The notes below the pieces were generated by a model. It saw only the letters and a list, made by a program, of their open reading frames with translations. It was not told the origin of the DNA and did not search any database. A stretch of DNA of 64,000 bases from Luteimonas saliphila (GTDB lineage Bacteria; Pseudomonadota; Gammaproteobacteria; Xanthomonadales; Xanthomonadaceae). Below are positions 28,029 through 35,989 of the stretch, in pieces. Made by a program: the position numbers and the translations under genes. Where the stretch lies: positions 1-64,000 of the forward strand of contig NZ_JAETWA010000035.1 of the NCBI RefSeq assembly GCF_016774335.1, in the 5' to 3' direction. The first letter of the stretch is position 1, and each line of letters begins with the position of its first letter.

Positions 28029-28057
28029 AATAATTGTGCACTACAATGCAAATTATT
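28029..28057. promoter_or_regulatory. Palindromic operator between TetR and P450 genes
   Basis: AATAATTGTGCA on the left and TGCAAATTATT on the right form an imperfect inverted repeat with a short centre, in the 289-bp gap between divergent genes. It contains AATTGTGCACT, identical over 11 bp to 19056-19066. An AT-rich run (TTGATAAAACAG) just right of it could contain promoter hexamers. It is a likely site for the adjacent TetR protein. Confidence 0.65.
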
Positions 28058-28234
28058 GTTGCTTTTGATAAAACAGTTGTTGTACAAAGATCCCGTGCCC
28101 GGGATGCCCGGGATGCCCGATGGCCAAGTGGGCGATTGGAATCCGTCCGCGCCCGATCCGCCGTATCGCCGCGCGATGCCGTTCTTCGAATACGACGCCG
28201 CCGGATCCCGGCACCCACACAGGAGCAGCGGATA

Positions 28235-29512
28235 GTGACGACGCAGTCCACCGGCCCCGACCCGGACCATGTCTTTCCGGACCATGTCCCTCCGGAGCTG
28301 GTGCGCGACTTCAGCTACTGGACCTCGCCGGGCATGGAACGCACCCCCGGCGGCGATCCCCAGGCGGCGCTGAGCAGGCTGTTGGCCGGCGCCCCGCCGG
28401 TGTTCTATGCCCCGTCGGCCACCTACGACGGTCGCGGCGCCTGGGTCGTCACCCGGGCCGAGGACCAGCGCACGATCCTGCAGAACGCCGAGACCTTTTC
28501 CAGCAACCGCTTCATCTTCAAGGCCGCGCTCGGCGAGGACCTGCCGATGATCCCGCTGGAGATCGATCCGCCCGACCACCAGATGTATCGCGCATTGCTC
28601 AATCCGCTGCTCTCGCCGAGACGGGTCGACGAGTTGGAAGCGCGCGCGCGGTCGCGTGCGGTCGGCCTGATCGAAAGCTTCCGCGACAGGGGGGGCTGCG
28701 AGGTCATGAACGACTTCGCGTTCCCGTTCGCCGTCGGCGTGTTCCTGCAGTTCCTCGGCCTGTCGGACGACCGTCGCGACGAGTTCCTGGGCTGGGCCGA
28801 CCAGCAGTTCCACGGCAACCTGGAAGAGCGTCGCGGAGCGATGCGGACCGTGGTCGATTTCATGCGGGGCCTGATCGAGGAGCGCAAGCGCGCGCCCACC
28901 GACGATTTCGTCAGCTTCCTGCTGGGTGCGAAGGTGCAGGATCGTGCGCTGAACGATCGCGAGGTGCTGGGCATCGCGGTGCTGCTGTTCGAGGCCGGGC
29001 TGGACACGGTCGCCGCCGCGATCGGCTTCGATCTGAACCACCTGGCCCTGCACCGGGACGACCAGCGCCGCCTGCGCGAGGATCCGGAGCTGATCAAGCC
29101 GGCGGTCGAGGAACTGTTCCGCGCCTATTCGACGATCTCGCCGGTGCGCCGCGCGGTGCGCGACTTCGAGCTGGGCGGCCTGACGATCAAGGCCGGAGAC
29201 TACGTCTCGTGTCCGACCATGCTCGCCAATCGCGATCCGCAGGAGTTCCCGGACCCCGAGCGCATCGACCTGGCGCGCGAGAGCAACCGCCACACCGCCT
29301 TCGCCTACGGACCGCACCGCTGCCTGGGATCGCACCTGGCGCGCCGCGAGCTGATCATCGGCCTGCAGGAGTTCCTTGCGCGGATCCCGACCTTCCGGAT
29401 CCGCGAAGGAACGGCGCCGATCACCTACGGCGGCTACGTGTTCGGCATCGAGGACCTGCAACTGGCGTGGGATCCGGACGCCGCGGCCGACCCGGCGGAG
29501 GATGCGCGATGA
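28235..29512 (+). CDS. Cytochrome P450, CYP101 (P450cam)-like
   Basis: 425 residues, soluble class I P450. The haem thiolate is C363 in FAYGPHRCLGSHLARRE. The oxygen-activation motif is EAGLDT, with the Asp-Thr pair of P450cam, and the ExxR motif is EELFR. The C-terminal LIIGLQEFLARIPTF, GYVFGIEDLQLAWDP runs closely parallel to P450cam. It would insert oxygen into a compact alicyclic or terpenoid substrate using electrons from a ferredoxin. The GTG start has AGGAG nine bases upstream. It overlaps the first ferredoxin gene by 4 bp. P450cam itself has 415 residues. The substrate is unknown. Confidence 0.94.
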   Translation: MTTQSTGPDPDHVFPDHVPPELVRDFSYWTSPGMERTPGGDPQAALSRLLAGAPPVFYAPSATYDGRGAWVVTRAEDQRTILQNAETFSSNRFIFKAALGEDLPMIPLEIDPPDHQMYRALLNPLLSPRRVDELEARARSRAVGLIESFRDRGGCEVMNDFAFPFAVGVFLQFLGLSDDRRDEFLGWADQQFHGNLEERRGAMRTVVDFMRGLIEERKRAPTDDFVSFLLGAKVQDRALNDREVLGIAVLLFEAGLDTVAAAIGFDLNHLALHRDDQRRLREDPELIKPAVEELFRAYSTISPVRRAVRDFELGGLTIKAGDYVSCPTMLANRDPQEFPDPERIDLARESNRHTAFAYGPHRCLGSHLARRELIIGLQEFLARIPTFRIREGTAPITYGGYVFGIEDLQLAWDPDAAADPAEDAR

Positions 29513-29724
29513 AGGTCAGGGTGGAGCATCTGCGCTGCCAGGGGCATGCGCGCTGCCATGCGCTGGCGCCGGACCTGTTCGATCTGGACGACAGCGGCTA
29601 TGTCCGGCCCGGCGACATCGTGGTACCTGCAGGGCAGGAAGCGCTGGCGCAGCGCGCGGTGCGTGCATGCCCGGAGCGCGCACTGGCGATCGAGGCCGGG
29701 GACGCGGCGGCGGAAGGGAGCTGA
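29509..29724 (+). CDS. P450-type 3Fe-4S ferredoxin (CxxHxxC)
   Basis: 71 residues. Cluster ligands are C10, C16 and C54 (followed by P55), with H13 replacing the second cysteine: C-x2-H-x2-C and CP. This is the pattern of the small single-cluster ferredoxins found beside actinobacterial P450s, which usually carry a 3Fe-4S cluster. It would deliver electrons to the P450. Its ATG overlaps the P450 stop (ATGA), so the two are translationally coupled. It is followed 4 bp later by a second ferredoxin of a different type. The cluster type is inferred from the histidine substitution. Confidence 0.9.
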   Translation: MKVRVEHLRCQGHARCHALAPDLFDLDDSGYVRPGDIVVPAGQEALAQRAVRACPERALAIEAGDAAAEGS

Positions 29725-29728
29725 CGCC

Positions 29729-30049
29729 GTGCCGAGGGTGACGTTCATCGCCCACGACGGCGGGCGGCGCGACGTCGAGGCCGATGAAGGCCGCTCGTTG
29801 ATGGAAGCCGCGGTCGGCAACGGCGTCTCCGGCATCCTCGCCGACTGCGGCGGCGCCTGCGCCTGCGCGACCTGCCACGTCTACGTGCCGGCTGAGTGGC
29901 GGGCGCGGTTGCCGCCGCGCGGGGAGGAGGAGGAAAGCGCACTGGAGTTCGCGATCGACGTGCGCGACGACAGCCGGCTGGCCTGCCAGATCGTCGTCAC
30001 GGCGGCGCTGGACGGACTCAGCGTCGGCCTTCCGCGCAGCCAGTTCTAG
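29729..30049 (+). CDS. 2Fe-2S ferredoxin, putidaredoxin-like
   Basis: 106 residues, the size of putidaredoxin. Cluster cysteines C40, C46, C49 and C86 match putidaredoxin C39, C45, C48 and C86; the segment reads DCGGACACATCHVYV, with an extra C44. The C-terminus ends in a bulky aromatic (SQF), a position important for P450 contact in putidaredoxin, where it is Trp. The start is GTG, 4 bp after the previous stop codon. It would carry electrons from the FAD reductase at 31538 to the P450. Having both a CxxHxxC ferredoxin and a putidaredoxin-like ferredoxin beside one P450 is redundant or indicates two redox partners. Confidence 0.92.
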   Translation: MPRVTFIAHDGGRRDVEADEGRSLMEAAVGNGVSGILADCGGACACATCHVYVPAEWRARLPPRGEEEESALEFAIDVRDDSRLACQIVVTAALDGLSVGLPRSQF

Positions 30050-30185
30050 GAACCATGCCCTTCACGATGCCGCCCCGATCCGCCCTCAAGCGCCTGCAGC
30101 GACCTGGGCGCGACAGACCTGCGGGTCGGGGCAACGAATCAGGGGGCCGGGTCGATCGCGGGCCGGCATCGGAAGGAGAGACCGA

Positions 30186-31541
30186 ATGACCGACGCAACG
30201 CGAGCCCATGCAGGACCGCCGCCGGCCGTGGCGGCGGATGCGGATGCGGTCGACTATCCGCCGCCGCTGACCGGCTGGCTGACGGTTGCGGTGCTGTTCC
30301 TGCTGTACATCCTGTCGCTGACCGACCGCTACATCATCGCGCTGATGGTCGAACCGATCAAAGCCAGCCTCGGGCTCAGCGACCTGCAGATGAGCCTGCT
30401 GCAGGGGCCGGCGTTCGCGCTGCTGTTCTGCCTGTGCGCGATCCCGGCCGGCATCGCGCTGGATCGCTTCAGCCGCCGCGGCGTGCTGTTCGTGTCGGTG
30501 ATGGTCTGGAGCCTGGCGGCGGCGGCCTGCGGGCTGGCGAAGAACTTCACCGCGCTGTTCGCCGCGCGCGCAGTCGTGGGCGCGGGCGAGTCGGGCTTCG
30601 GCACCGGCGCCTATTCGATCATCGGCGACAGTTTCCCGCCGCAGCGGGTGGGGATGGCGATGTCCATCTTCGTGATGGGCGGGGTCATGGGCGCGGGTAT
30701 CGTGTTCCTGCTCGGCGGCCCGCTGGTCGCCGCGGTGATGCGCGCCGGCGATCTGCATCTGCCGCTGCTGGGCGTGCTCGAGCCCTGGCAGCAGGTCTTC
30801 CTGATCACCGGCCTGCCCGGCGTGGCGATGGCATTCATGGTGTTCTGGTTCCGCGAGCCCGGGCGCCGCGCGCGACCGGCCGCCGCCTCGATCGGCTACG
30901 GCGAGGCGCTGCGCTTCCTGGCCCGGCGCCGCGGCCTGTTCGCTTCGATCTTCCTTGGCTTCGGGGCGGCCTATGCGGTGACGATCGGCTTCCAGTTGTG
31001 GGCACCGAGCTACTTCATGCGCGTCCACGGCTGGGAGCCGGCGCGGACGGGCGTGGCGCTGGGCCTGATCCAGATCGGCGCGGCATGCTCGCTGCCACTG
31101 CATGGCTGGGTGGTCGACCGGCTGTTCCGCCGCGGGCGCCGGGATGCGCATCTGCACTGGTGCATGCTGACGGTGCTGCTGGCGGCGCCGTGCGCCATCG
31201 CCGGGTTCCTGTCCGGCAGCGCATGGCTGGCCTGCGCCGGATTCGCGGCCTACATGACGCTGATCATGTCGACCGCCAGCATGGGGCCCGCGGTCGTGCA
31301 GGTGGTCACGCCGCAGGCGCTGCGCGGGCGCGTGTCGGCGGTGTACGTGCTGACCACCGGGCTGGTCGGGATGGCGCTGGGCCCGACGCTGGTGGGCTGG
31401 ATCACCGACCGGCTGCTGGCCGACGAGATGCGGGTGGGCGATTCCCTGGTGCTGACCGTGTTCATCGTGCTGCTGCCAGCCGTGCTGCTGTTCGCATTCG
31501 GGCGTTCGCGCATGCGCCGCGCGCTGGAAGCCGGCGCATGA
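30186..31541 (+). CDS. MFS transporter (spinster-like)
   Basis: 451 residues with about 12 hydrophobic helices. The first reads VLFLLYILSLTDRYIIALMVEPI, with the family's conserved D-R; the loop after helix 2 has ALDRFSRRG, and the helix 4-5 region has RAVVGAGESGFGTGAYSIIGD. It is an inner-membrane secondary carrier for an organic solute, similar in style to a second MFS protein at 42571. The ATG has GGAAGGAGAG seven bases upstream, an excellent site. It sits between the ferredoxin and ferredoxin-reductase genes, overlapping the latter by 4 bp, so uptake or export of the P450 substrate or product is likely. Direction and solute cannot be told. Confidence 0.88.
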   Translation: MTDATRAHAGPPPAVAADADAVDYPPPLTGWLTVAVLFLLYILSLTDRYIIALMVEPIKASLGLSDLQMSLLQGPAFALLFCLCAIPAGIALDRFSRRGVLFVSVMVWSLAAAACGLAKNFTALFAARAVVGAGESGFGTGAYSIIGDSFPPQRVGMAMSIFVMGGVMGAGIVFLLGGPLVAAVMRAGDLHLPLLGVLEPWQQVFLITGLPGVAMAFMVFWFREPGRRARPAAASIGYGEALRFLARRRGLFASIFLGFGAAYAVTIGFQLWAPSYFMRVHGWEPARTGVALGLIQIGAACSLPLHGWVVDRLFRRGRRDAHLHWCMLTVLLAAPCAIAGFLSGSAWLACAGFAAYMTLIMSTASMGPAVVQVVTPQALRGRVSAVYVLTTGLVGMALGPTLVGWITDRLLADEMRVGDSLVLTVFIVLLPAVLLFAFGRSRMRRALEAGA

Positions 31542-32776
31542 GCGAAATGCCGGCAAGCGTGGTCGTGGTCGGTGCCGGCCAGGCCGGCTGCGAGGCGGCG
31601 CTGGAGCTGCGCAGGCAGAACTACACGGGGCGCGTGACCCTGGTCGGCGAGGAGTCGCATCCACCGTACCGGCGGCCGCCGCTGTCGAAGGACTACCTGT
31701 TGGGGCGGTCCACGCCGGAGGCGCTGTGGGTGATGGCGGCCGAACGCCTGCGCGCGGCGGGGATCGAGTTCATCGGCGGCCGCCGGGCGACAGCGATCGA
31801 GCGTGCGCCGCGGCGGCTGCGGCTCGACGACGGCCGATCGCTCGATTATGGCGCGCTGGTCCTGGCCACGGGCGGCGGCGCACGGCCGTTGCCGGTCGCG
31901 GGCTCGGAACTGCGCAACGTCTTTACCTTGCGCACGATCGCCGATGCCGACCGCGTCCGCGCGCAATGTGCGCCGGGACGGCGCGCGGCGATCGTCGGCG
32001 GTGGTTTCGTCGGCCTGGAGGTGGCCGCGGCGCTGCGTCAGCAGGACCTGGAAGTCACGCTGCTCGAAGCGCAGCCGCGGGTCCTGGCGCGGGTGGCCTC
32101 GACGCCGGTATCGACCTTCTTCGAACGCATCCATCGCGAGGCCGGCGTCGACCTGCGCACCGGCGCGTCGGTGGCCGCGCTGGAGGGCGAGCGTGGCGTG
32201 ATCGCGCGGGTGCGGCTGGCCGGGGGCGGGACGATCGCGGCCGACCTGGTGGTCGTCGGTATCGGCCTGGTTCCCGCGACGGCGCTCGCGCGCGAGGCCG
32301 GGCTCGAGGTCGATGACGGCATCGTGGTCGACGCCTGCGGGCGCACCGGCGATCCGGCGATCTTCGCGGCCGGCGATTGCACCCGCCACCCCAGCCCTTT
32401 CCTGGGCGGACATGTGCGCCTGGAGTCGGTGCAGAACGCGATGGAGCAGGCGCGCTGCGTGGCCCGCAACCTGCTCGGTCGCGAGGAGCCCTACGACATG
32501 GTGCCGTGGTTCTGGTCCGAGCAATACGCGCTCAAGCTGCAGATGGTCGGCATGGCGGTCGAGGCCGACCGCAGCGTAGTGCGCGGGGATCCGGCCTCGG
32601 GACGGGATGTCTCGGTCTTCCATCTGCGCGACGGGCGACTGATCGCGGCGGAGACGGTCGGTCGCGCGCAGGAGTTCATGGTCGCCAGGAAGCTGGTGGT
32701 CTCGCGTGCATCTCCGGATCCCGCCCGGCTGGCTGACGAGGGGATGCCGCTGCGCGAGCTGCTGCCGGGGCTGTGA
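31538..32776 (+). CDS. FAD-dependent ferredoxin reductase (putidaredoxin reductase-like)
   Basis: 412 residues. Two dinucleotide folds are visible: VVVVGAGQAGCEAALELRR for FAD at the N-terminus and AAIVGGGFVGLEVAAAL for NAD(P)H in the middle. The second FAD motif IFAAGDCTRH and the C-terminal YALKLQMVGMA domain follow. It transfers hydride from NAD(P)H to a ferredoxin, completing the three-component P450 system. The ATG overlaps the MFS stop codon. The gene converges with cofC, with an inverted-repeat element between. It is the right partner for the putidaredoxin-like ferredoxin; whether it also serves the CxxHxxC ferredoxin is unknown. Confidence 0.93.
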   Translation: MSEMPASVVVVGAGQAGCEAALELRRQNYTGRVTLVGEESHPPYRRPPLSKDYLLGRSTPEALWVMAAERLRAAGIEFIGGRRATAIERAPRRLRLDDGRSLDYGALVLATGGGARPLPVAGSELRNVFTLRTIADADRVRAQCAPGRRAAIVGGGFVGLEVAAALRQQDLEVTLLEAQPRVLARVASTPVSTFFERIHREAGVDLRTGASVAALEGERGVIARVRLAGGGTIAADLVVVGIGLVPATALAREAGLEVDDGIVVDACGRTGDPAIFAAGDCTRHPSPFLGGHVRLESVQNAMEQARCVARNLLGREEPYDMVPWFWSEQYALKLQMVGMAVEADRSVVRGDPASGRDVSVFHLRDGRLIAAETVGRAQEFMVARKLVVSRASPDPARLADEGMPLRELLPGL

Positions 32777-32811
32777 TCCGCTGAAGGAGCCCTCGCGTCG
32801 GGCGCCACTCC

Positions 32812-32913
32812 AGCCCTCCCCAGCCTGCGGGGAGGGAGTGGATACAGGGATTCCGAGCTCGCCTATGTCCCGACGCACGATACGAGCCCTCTCACCCGCA
32901 GGCTGGGGAGGGC
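32812..32913. repeat. Long inverted-repeat (BIME/MITE-like) element
   Basis: GCCCTCCCCAGCCTGCGGG at 32812-32830 is perfectly inverted at 32895-32913 (19 bp) around a 64-nt centre. The left arm also continues into a local hairpin, CCCTCCCC with GGGGAGGG. It lies between convergent genes and runs into the 3' end of cofC, supplying that gene's last codons and stop. It may act as a bidirectional terminator. Similar GC-rich paired repeats are common in Xanthomonadaceae. Confidence 0.8.
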
Positions 32914-33546
32914 CGGGGCGGGAGCCGCCCCGTCCGTCTCTGCCGTCCAGGCCCCGGACTGCGCGCCCAGCGCGTCCAGGTCAGCGGGCGTATCGACATC
33001 GGTTGCGATGCCGGGACGGTGGATCGCCTCGAAGGCCAGGCCGGCCGCGCAGGCGGCTTCGCGATGCAGGGCGCGGCTGTCGGGACCATAGCGGTAGGCG
33101 ATCGCGCCCGGTGGCGACACCAGCAGCGCATTGGTGCCGGTGCAGGTGTGGTCCGAGCCCAGCGTCACGCGGCGCGGCGCGATGCGTGCGATCAGCGCGT
33201 GCAGATCGTCGGCCTGCAACAGCGGCAGGTCGCAGCTCAACGACAGCACCGCGTCGGCGCCCTGCGCGGCGGCCAGCGCCGCGGCCTGTTCCAGCGCCGG
33301 GTTGAGCCCGCCCGGCGCGTCTTCCAGCAGCGCCTGCATGCCTTGACGGCGTGCAAGTTCCAGCACTTCCTGCGAGCGGCTGACGACGATGCAGTGGCGC
33401 GCGGGCACCACCGCCAGGACCACGCCGAACAGGTGCCGGCACAGGCGCGCGTTCAGCACCTGCCGTTGGAGCGGGGACAGCCGTGAGGACAGCCGTTGCT
33501 TGCCGTCCTCGAACGACCGAACCGGAATCAGCACGCGCAGGTTCAT
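32863..33546 (-). CDS. cofC: 2-phospho-L-lactate (or related) guanylyltransferase, F420 biosynthesis
   Basis: 227 residues. CofC/FbiD activates a phospho-acid with GTP to make the side-chain donor of F420. The nucleotidyltransferase start MNLRVLIPVRSFEDGKQRLSSRLSP, the VLSLSCDLPLLQADD metal/nucleotide motif and FGPD-like YRYGPDSRALH are diagnostic. The ATG overlaps the cofD stop (ATGA). The last about 15 residues (LPSLRVRGLVSCVGT) are encoded by an inverted-repeat element and look acquired. The open frame continues 123 codons upstream, but inside cofD, and is rejected. The substrate, whether phospholactate, phosphoenolpyruvate or 3-phosphoglycerate, cannot be decided from motifs alone. Last gene of the F420 operon. 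Confidence 0.9.
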   Translation of the reverse strand: MNLRVLIPVRSFEDGKQRLSSRLSPLQRQVLNARLCRHLFGVVLAVVPARHCIVVSRSQEVLELARRQGMQALLEDAPGGLNPALEQAAALAAAQGADAVLSLSCDLPLLQADDLHALIARIAPRRVTLGSDHTCTGTNALLVSPPGAIAYRYGPDSRALHREAACAAGLAFEAIHRPGIATDVDTPADLDALGAQSGAWTAETDGAAPAPALPSLRVRGLVSCVGT

Positions 33547-34505
33547 GCGCCTGCGCTCCGGCCTGGGAGGTCGTCGATGAAGGCGAGGACTTCGCGAGCC
33601 AACCGTGCCTGGTCCCCGGGGTCGCGCATCAGGGTATCGGTGGCCAGCGCCGACAACCGGCTGCAACTGGCCCAATCCGCGTCGCAGGCGTCGACCACCA
33701 GCGCATCGACCAGGCCGTCGTAGAAGGACAGCAGGCCTTCCGGGGTGACCGGCACGCCGAGTTCGCGCAGGATCTTGGCGGCCGGTCCCTTGACCGCATC
33801 GCCGCCGACGAACGGCGACACCGCGACCACCGGAACGCGGCGCGCACGCAGGCGCTCGTCGACGCCCGGCAGCGACAGGATCGGGCGCAAGCTCAGCAGC
33901 GGGTTGGACGGGCACAGCACGATGGCGCGCAGTTGCGGATCAGCCAGCGCATCGAGGAAACCGACGGCCGGTCGCGCATCGGCGATGCCGTCGAAGCCGA
34001 TGCCGCGGAACGCGGGCTCGCAGCGGCGACGGACGAAGTAATCCTGGAACGGCAGCGGGCCTTCGTCGGTGTCGACGACGCTGCGCACCGGGTCGTCGCT
34101 CATCGGCACGATGCGGTGACCGATGCCGAGCCGGCGGGCGAAGGCCGCGGTGACCTGCGACAGCGTCTCGCCGGCGCGCAAGCGCTGGCTGCGCAGCAGG
34201 TGGGTGGCGAGGTCGTGGTCGCCGAGCGCGAACCAGTCCGGCCCGCCGAGCCGCGCGACCGCGCGCATCGCGTTCCAGCTTTCGCCGGCCAGCCCCCAGC
34301 CGCGGACCGGGTCGTTCAGCCCGGCCAGCGCATAGGTCACGCTGTCGATGTCGGGACTGACATGCAGGCCGAGATGCTCGAAGTCGTCGCCGGTGTTGAC
34401 GACGATGGTCAGCGCATCCGCTGCCAGCACCTGGGTCAGACCGTTGGCGAGCTTGGCGCCGCCGACGCCGCCGGCGAGCGCGAGGAAGTGTCCGTCGCGG
34501 CTCAT
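33543..34505 (-). CDS. cofD: 2-phospho-L-lactate transferase, F420 biosynthesis
   Basis: 320 residues. CofD/FbiA joins the activated phospho-acid to the deazaflavin FO, giving F420-0 or its dehydro form. The N-terminus FLALAGGVGGAKLANGL is the family signature, followed by VNTGDDFEHLGLHVSPDIDSVTYALAG, CPSNPLLSLRPIL and AVSPFVGGDAVKGPAAKI. The ATG (MSRDGHFLAL) was chosen; a 19-codon upstream extension runs into cofE. The gap to cofE is 10 bp, and the overlap with cofC is 4 bp. The product is cytoplasmic. It is strong evidence that the organism makes F420. Confidence 0.96.
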   Translation of the reverse strand: MSRDGHFLALAGGVGGAKLANGLTQVLAADALTIVVNTGDDFEHLGLHVSPDIDSVTYALAGLNDPVRGWGLAGESWNAMRAVARLGGPDWFALGDHDLATHLLRSQRLRAGETLSQVTAAFARRLGIGHRIVPMSDDPVRSVVDTDEGPLPFQDYFVRRRCEPAFRGIGFDGIADARPAVGFLDALADPQLRAIVLCPSNPLLSLRPILSLPGVDERLRARRVPVVAVSPFVGGDAVKGPAAKILRELGVPVTPEGLLSFYDGLVDALVVDACDADWASCSRLSALATDTLMRDPGDQARLAREVLAFIDDLPGRSAGA

Positions 34506-34515
34506 GGGACGCGGC

Positions 34516-35280
34516 TCACGGGAAAAGGTCCTGTGCGCGGCTGCGCACCAGTTCGGCGGCATTGCCGTCGCGTTCCGGCCGCGGCAGCCCGCGCAACAGT
34601 ACGGCCGGCAGGCCGTCGTCGGCCTGGCCCATCAGCAGCGAGGCGGCGGCGGCAATCTCGTCGGCATGGCCGAGTTCGGAAGTCAGCAGCGGGCGGCCGA
34701 ACAGGTCCGGACGGCCACGCAGGTCGCGCAGGCCCGGCAGGCCGCTGGCGCCGATCGCCGTGCCGATGGTGCCGTTGCGCCAGGCGCGGCCGAAGCTGTC
34801 GATCACCATCACCGCGATGTCGACGCCGTAGCGTTCGCGCAGGCGTTCGCGCAGCGCCGCGCACGACGCATCCGGATCGCGCGGCAACCGCAGCGCCTGG
34901 TCTTCGCCTTCGATGTTGGACTGGTCGATGCCGGCGTTGGCCAGCACCCAGCCGCGGCGGTGGCGGACGATCAGCAGTCCGTCGCGCACGCGCATGACCT
35001 CGTCGGTCTCCGACAGGATCAGCTCGACCAGGCGCGGGTCCTTGCCGGTGCGCGCGGCCAGCTCCAGCGCGGCCTGCGACGGCGTGACCGTGGCCAGCGC
35101 GATCTGCCGGCCTTCGGCCTTGGACACGATCTTCTGCGCCAGGACCAGCACGTCGCCGGCGGCCGGCAGCAGCGCGGCGGCATCGAGCGCGTCGCCGAGC
35201 ACGGCGGCCAGGTCGTCGCCGGCGCGGACCCGGGGGATGCCGGGCAGCGCGGTCAGCGACAGCTGCGCGAGCGGGGCCAT
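34516..35280 (-). CDS. cofE: Coenzyme F420:L-glutamate ligase, single-domain
   Basis: 254 residues. CofE adds glutamates to F420-0 using GTP. Motifs are [15 protein letters not shown], the Gly/Asp-rich [32 protein letters not shown] and [11 protein letters not shown], all diagnostic. Actinobacterial FbiB has an extra C-terminal FMN/nitroreductase domain that reduces dehydro-F420-0. It is absent here, so either the precursor is already saturated (phospholactate or 3-phosphoglycerate route) or a reductase lies elsewhere. It sits 10 bp downstream of the F420 reductase gene and 10 bp upstream of cofD. Confidence 0.96.
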   Translation of the reverse strand: MAPLAQLSLTALPGIPRVRAGDDLAAVLGDALDAAALLPAAGDVLVLAQKIVSKAEGRQIALATVTPSQAALELAARTGKDPRLVELILSETDEVMRVRDGLLIVRHRRGWVLANAGIDQSNIEGEDQALRLPRDPDASCAALRERLRERYGVDIAVMVIDSFGRAWRNGTIGTAIGASGLPGLRDLRGRPDLFGRPLLTSELGHADEIAAAASLLMGQADDGLPAVLLRGLPRPERDGNAAELVRSRAQDLFP

Positions 35281-35290
35281 GGCGGGACCG

Positions 35291-35989
35291 TCAGCCGATG
35301 CCGGTGATGCGGATGCCGGCGCCCGGCACCTTGTAGCGCTGGTTCAGCGAGATCAGCACCGAGGTCAGGCCTTCGGCGACCACCGAGTTGGCCAGCGGGC
35401 CGGCGTACCAGGCGCGGATGCCGATGGCGTGCGCCAGTTCGACCACCTGCTCGCCGGCGGCCTTGTCGTCGGCGCAGACCAGCACGTCGCAGTCGATCTC
35501 GTGGCCGATCTTCCTGAGGTGGTGAGCGGAGACGTTCTGGAACGCCGAGACCACGCGGGTCGCATCGCCGAGCAGGACCTGGATGGCCTCGACCGCGGAC
35601 TTGCCATCGGGCAGTTGCACGCGGCCGACCTTCGGCGGCACCAGCGGCACGGTGACGTCGATCAGCAGCTTGCCGTCGAGCGCGTCGCGGACTTCCTCGG
35701 CGGTGGCGCGCTGTGCCGCGAACGGCACCGCCAGTACCACGATGCCGGCCTGGTGCGCAGCGTCGCGGTTGTCGCTGCCCTGCACGCGCTCCTCGCCGAG
35801 CAGGGCGTTGAGTTCGGCGGCGACGGCGGCCGCGCGCTCGGGCGTGCGGCTGCCGATGACGACCCGATGGCCGGCATGGGCCCAGCGCAGGGCAAGGCCG
35901 CTGCCCTGCTTGCCGGCGCCGCCGAGCACGGCGATGACCGGGAGCTCAGGATTCAACGGCGACGGCTTCGACGGGGAGGGATTGGACAT
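35291..35989 (-). CDS. F420H2:NADP+ oxidoreductase (NADPH-dependent F420 reductase)
   Basis: 232 residues. The N-terminal Rossmann motif [36 protein letters not shown] is that of Fno-type enzymes, which exchange hydride between NADPH and F420. Later blocks are [32 protein letters not shown] and [21 protein letters not shown]. It would charge F420 for the LLM enzyme in the cytoplasm. The start ATG lies 44 bp inside the 3' end of fbiC, so translation is coupled. The first about 15 residues ([15 protein letters not shown]) are low-complexity and dispensable-looking. Encoding the reductase within the biosynthesis operon ties cofactor synthesis to its reduction. Confidence 0.93.
   Translation of the reverse strand: MSNPSPSKPSPLNPELPVIAVLGGAGKQGSGLALRWAHAGHRVVIGSRTPERAAAVAAELNALLGEERVQGSDNRDAAHQAGIVVLAVPFAAQRATAEEVRDALDGKLLIDVTVPLVPPKVGRVQLPDGKSAVEAIQVLLGDATRVVSAFQNVSAHHLRKIGHEIDCDVLVCADDKAAGEQVVELAHAIGIRAWYAGPLANSVVAEGLTSVLISLNQRYKVPGAGIRITGIG

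Noticed and set aside
33547..33915. Long N-terminal extension of CofC
   Set aside because: The CofC fold starts at MNLRVLIPVR, and the extension lies within cofD in another frame.
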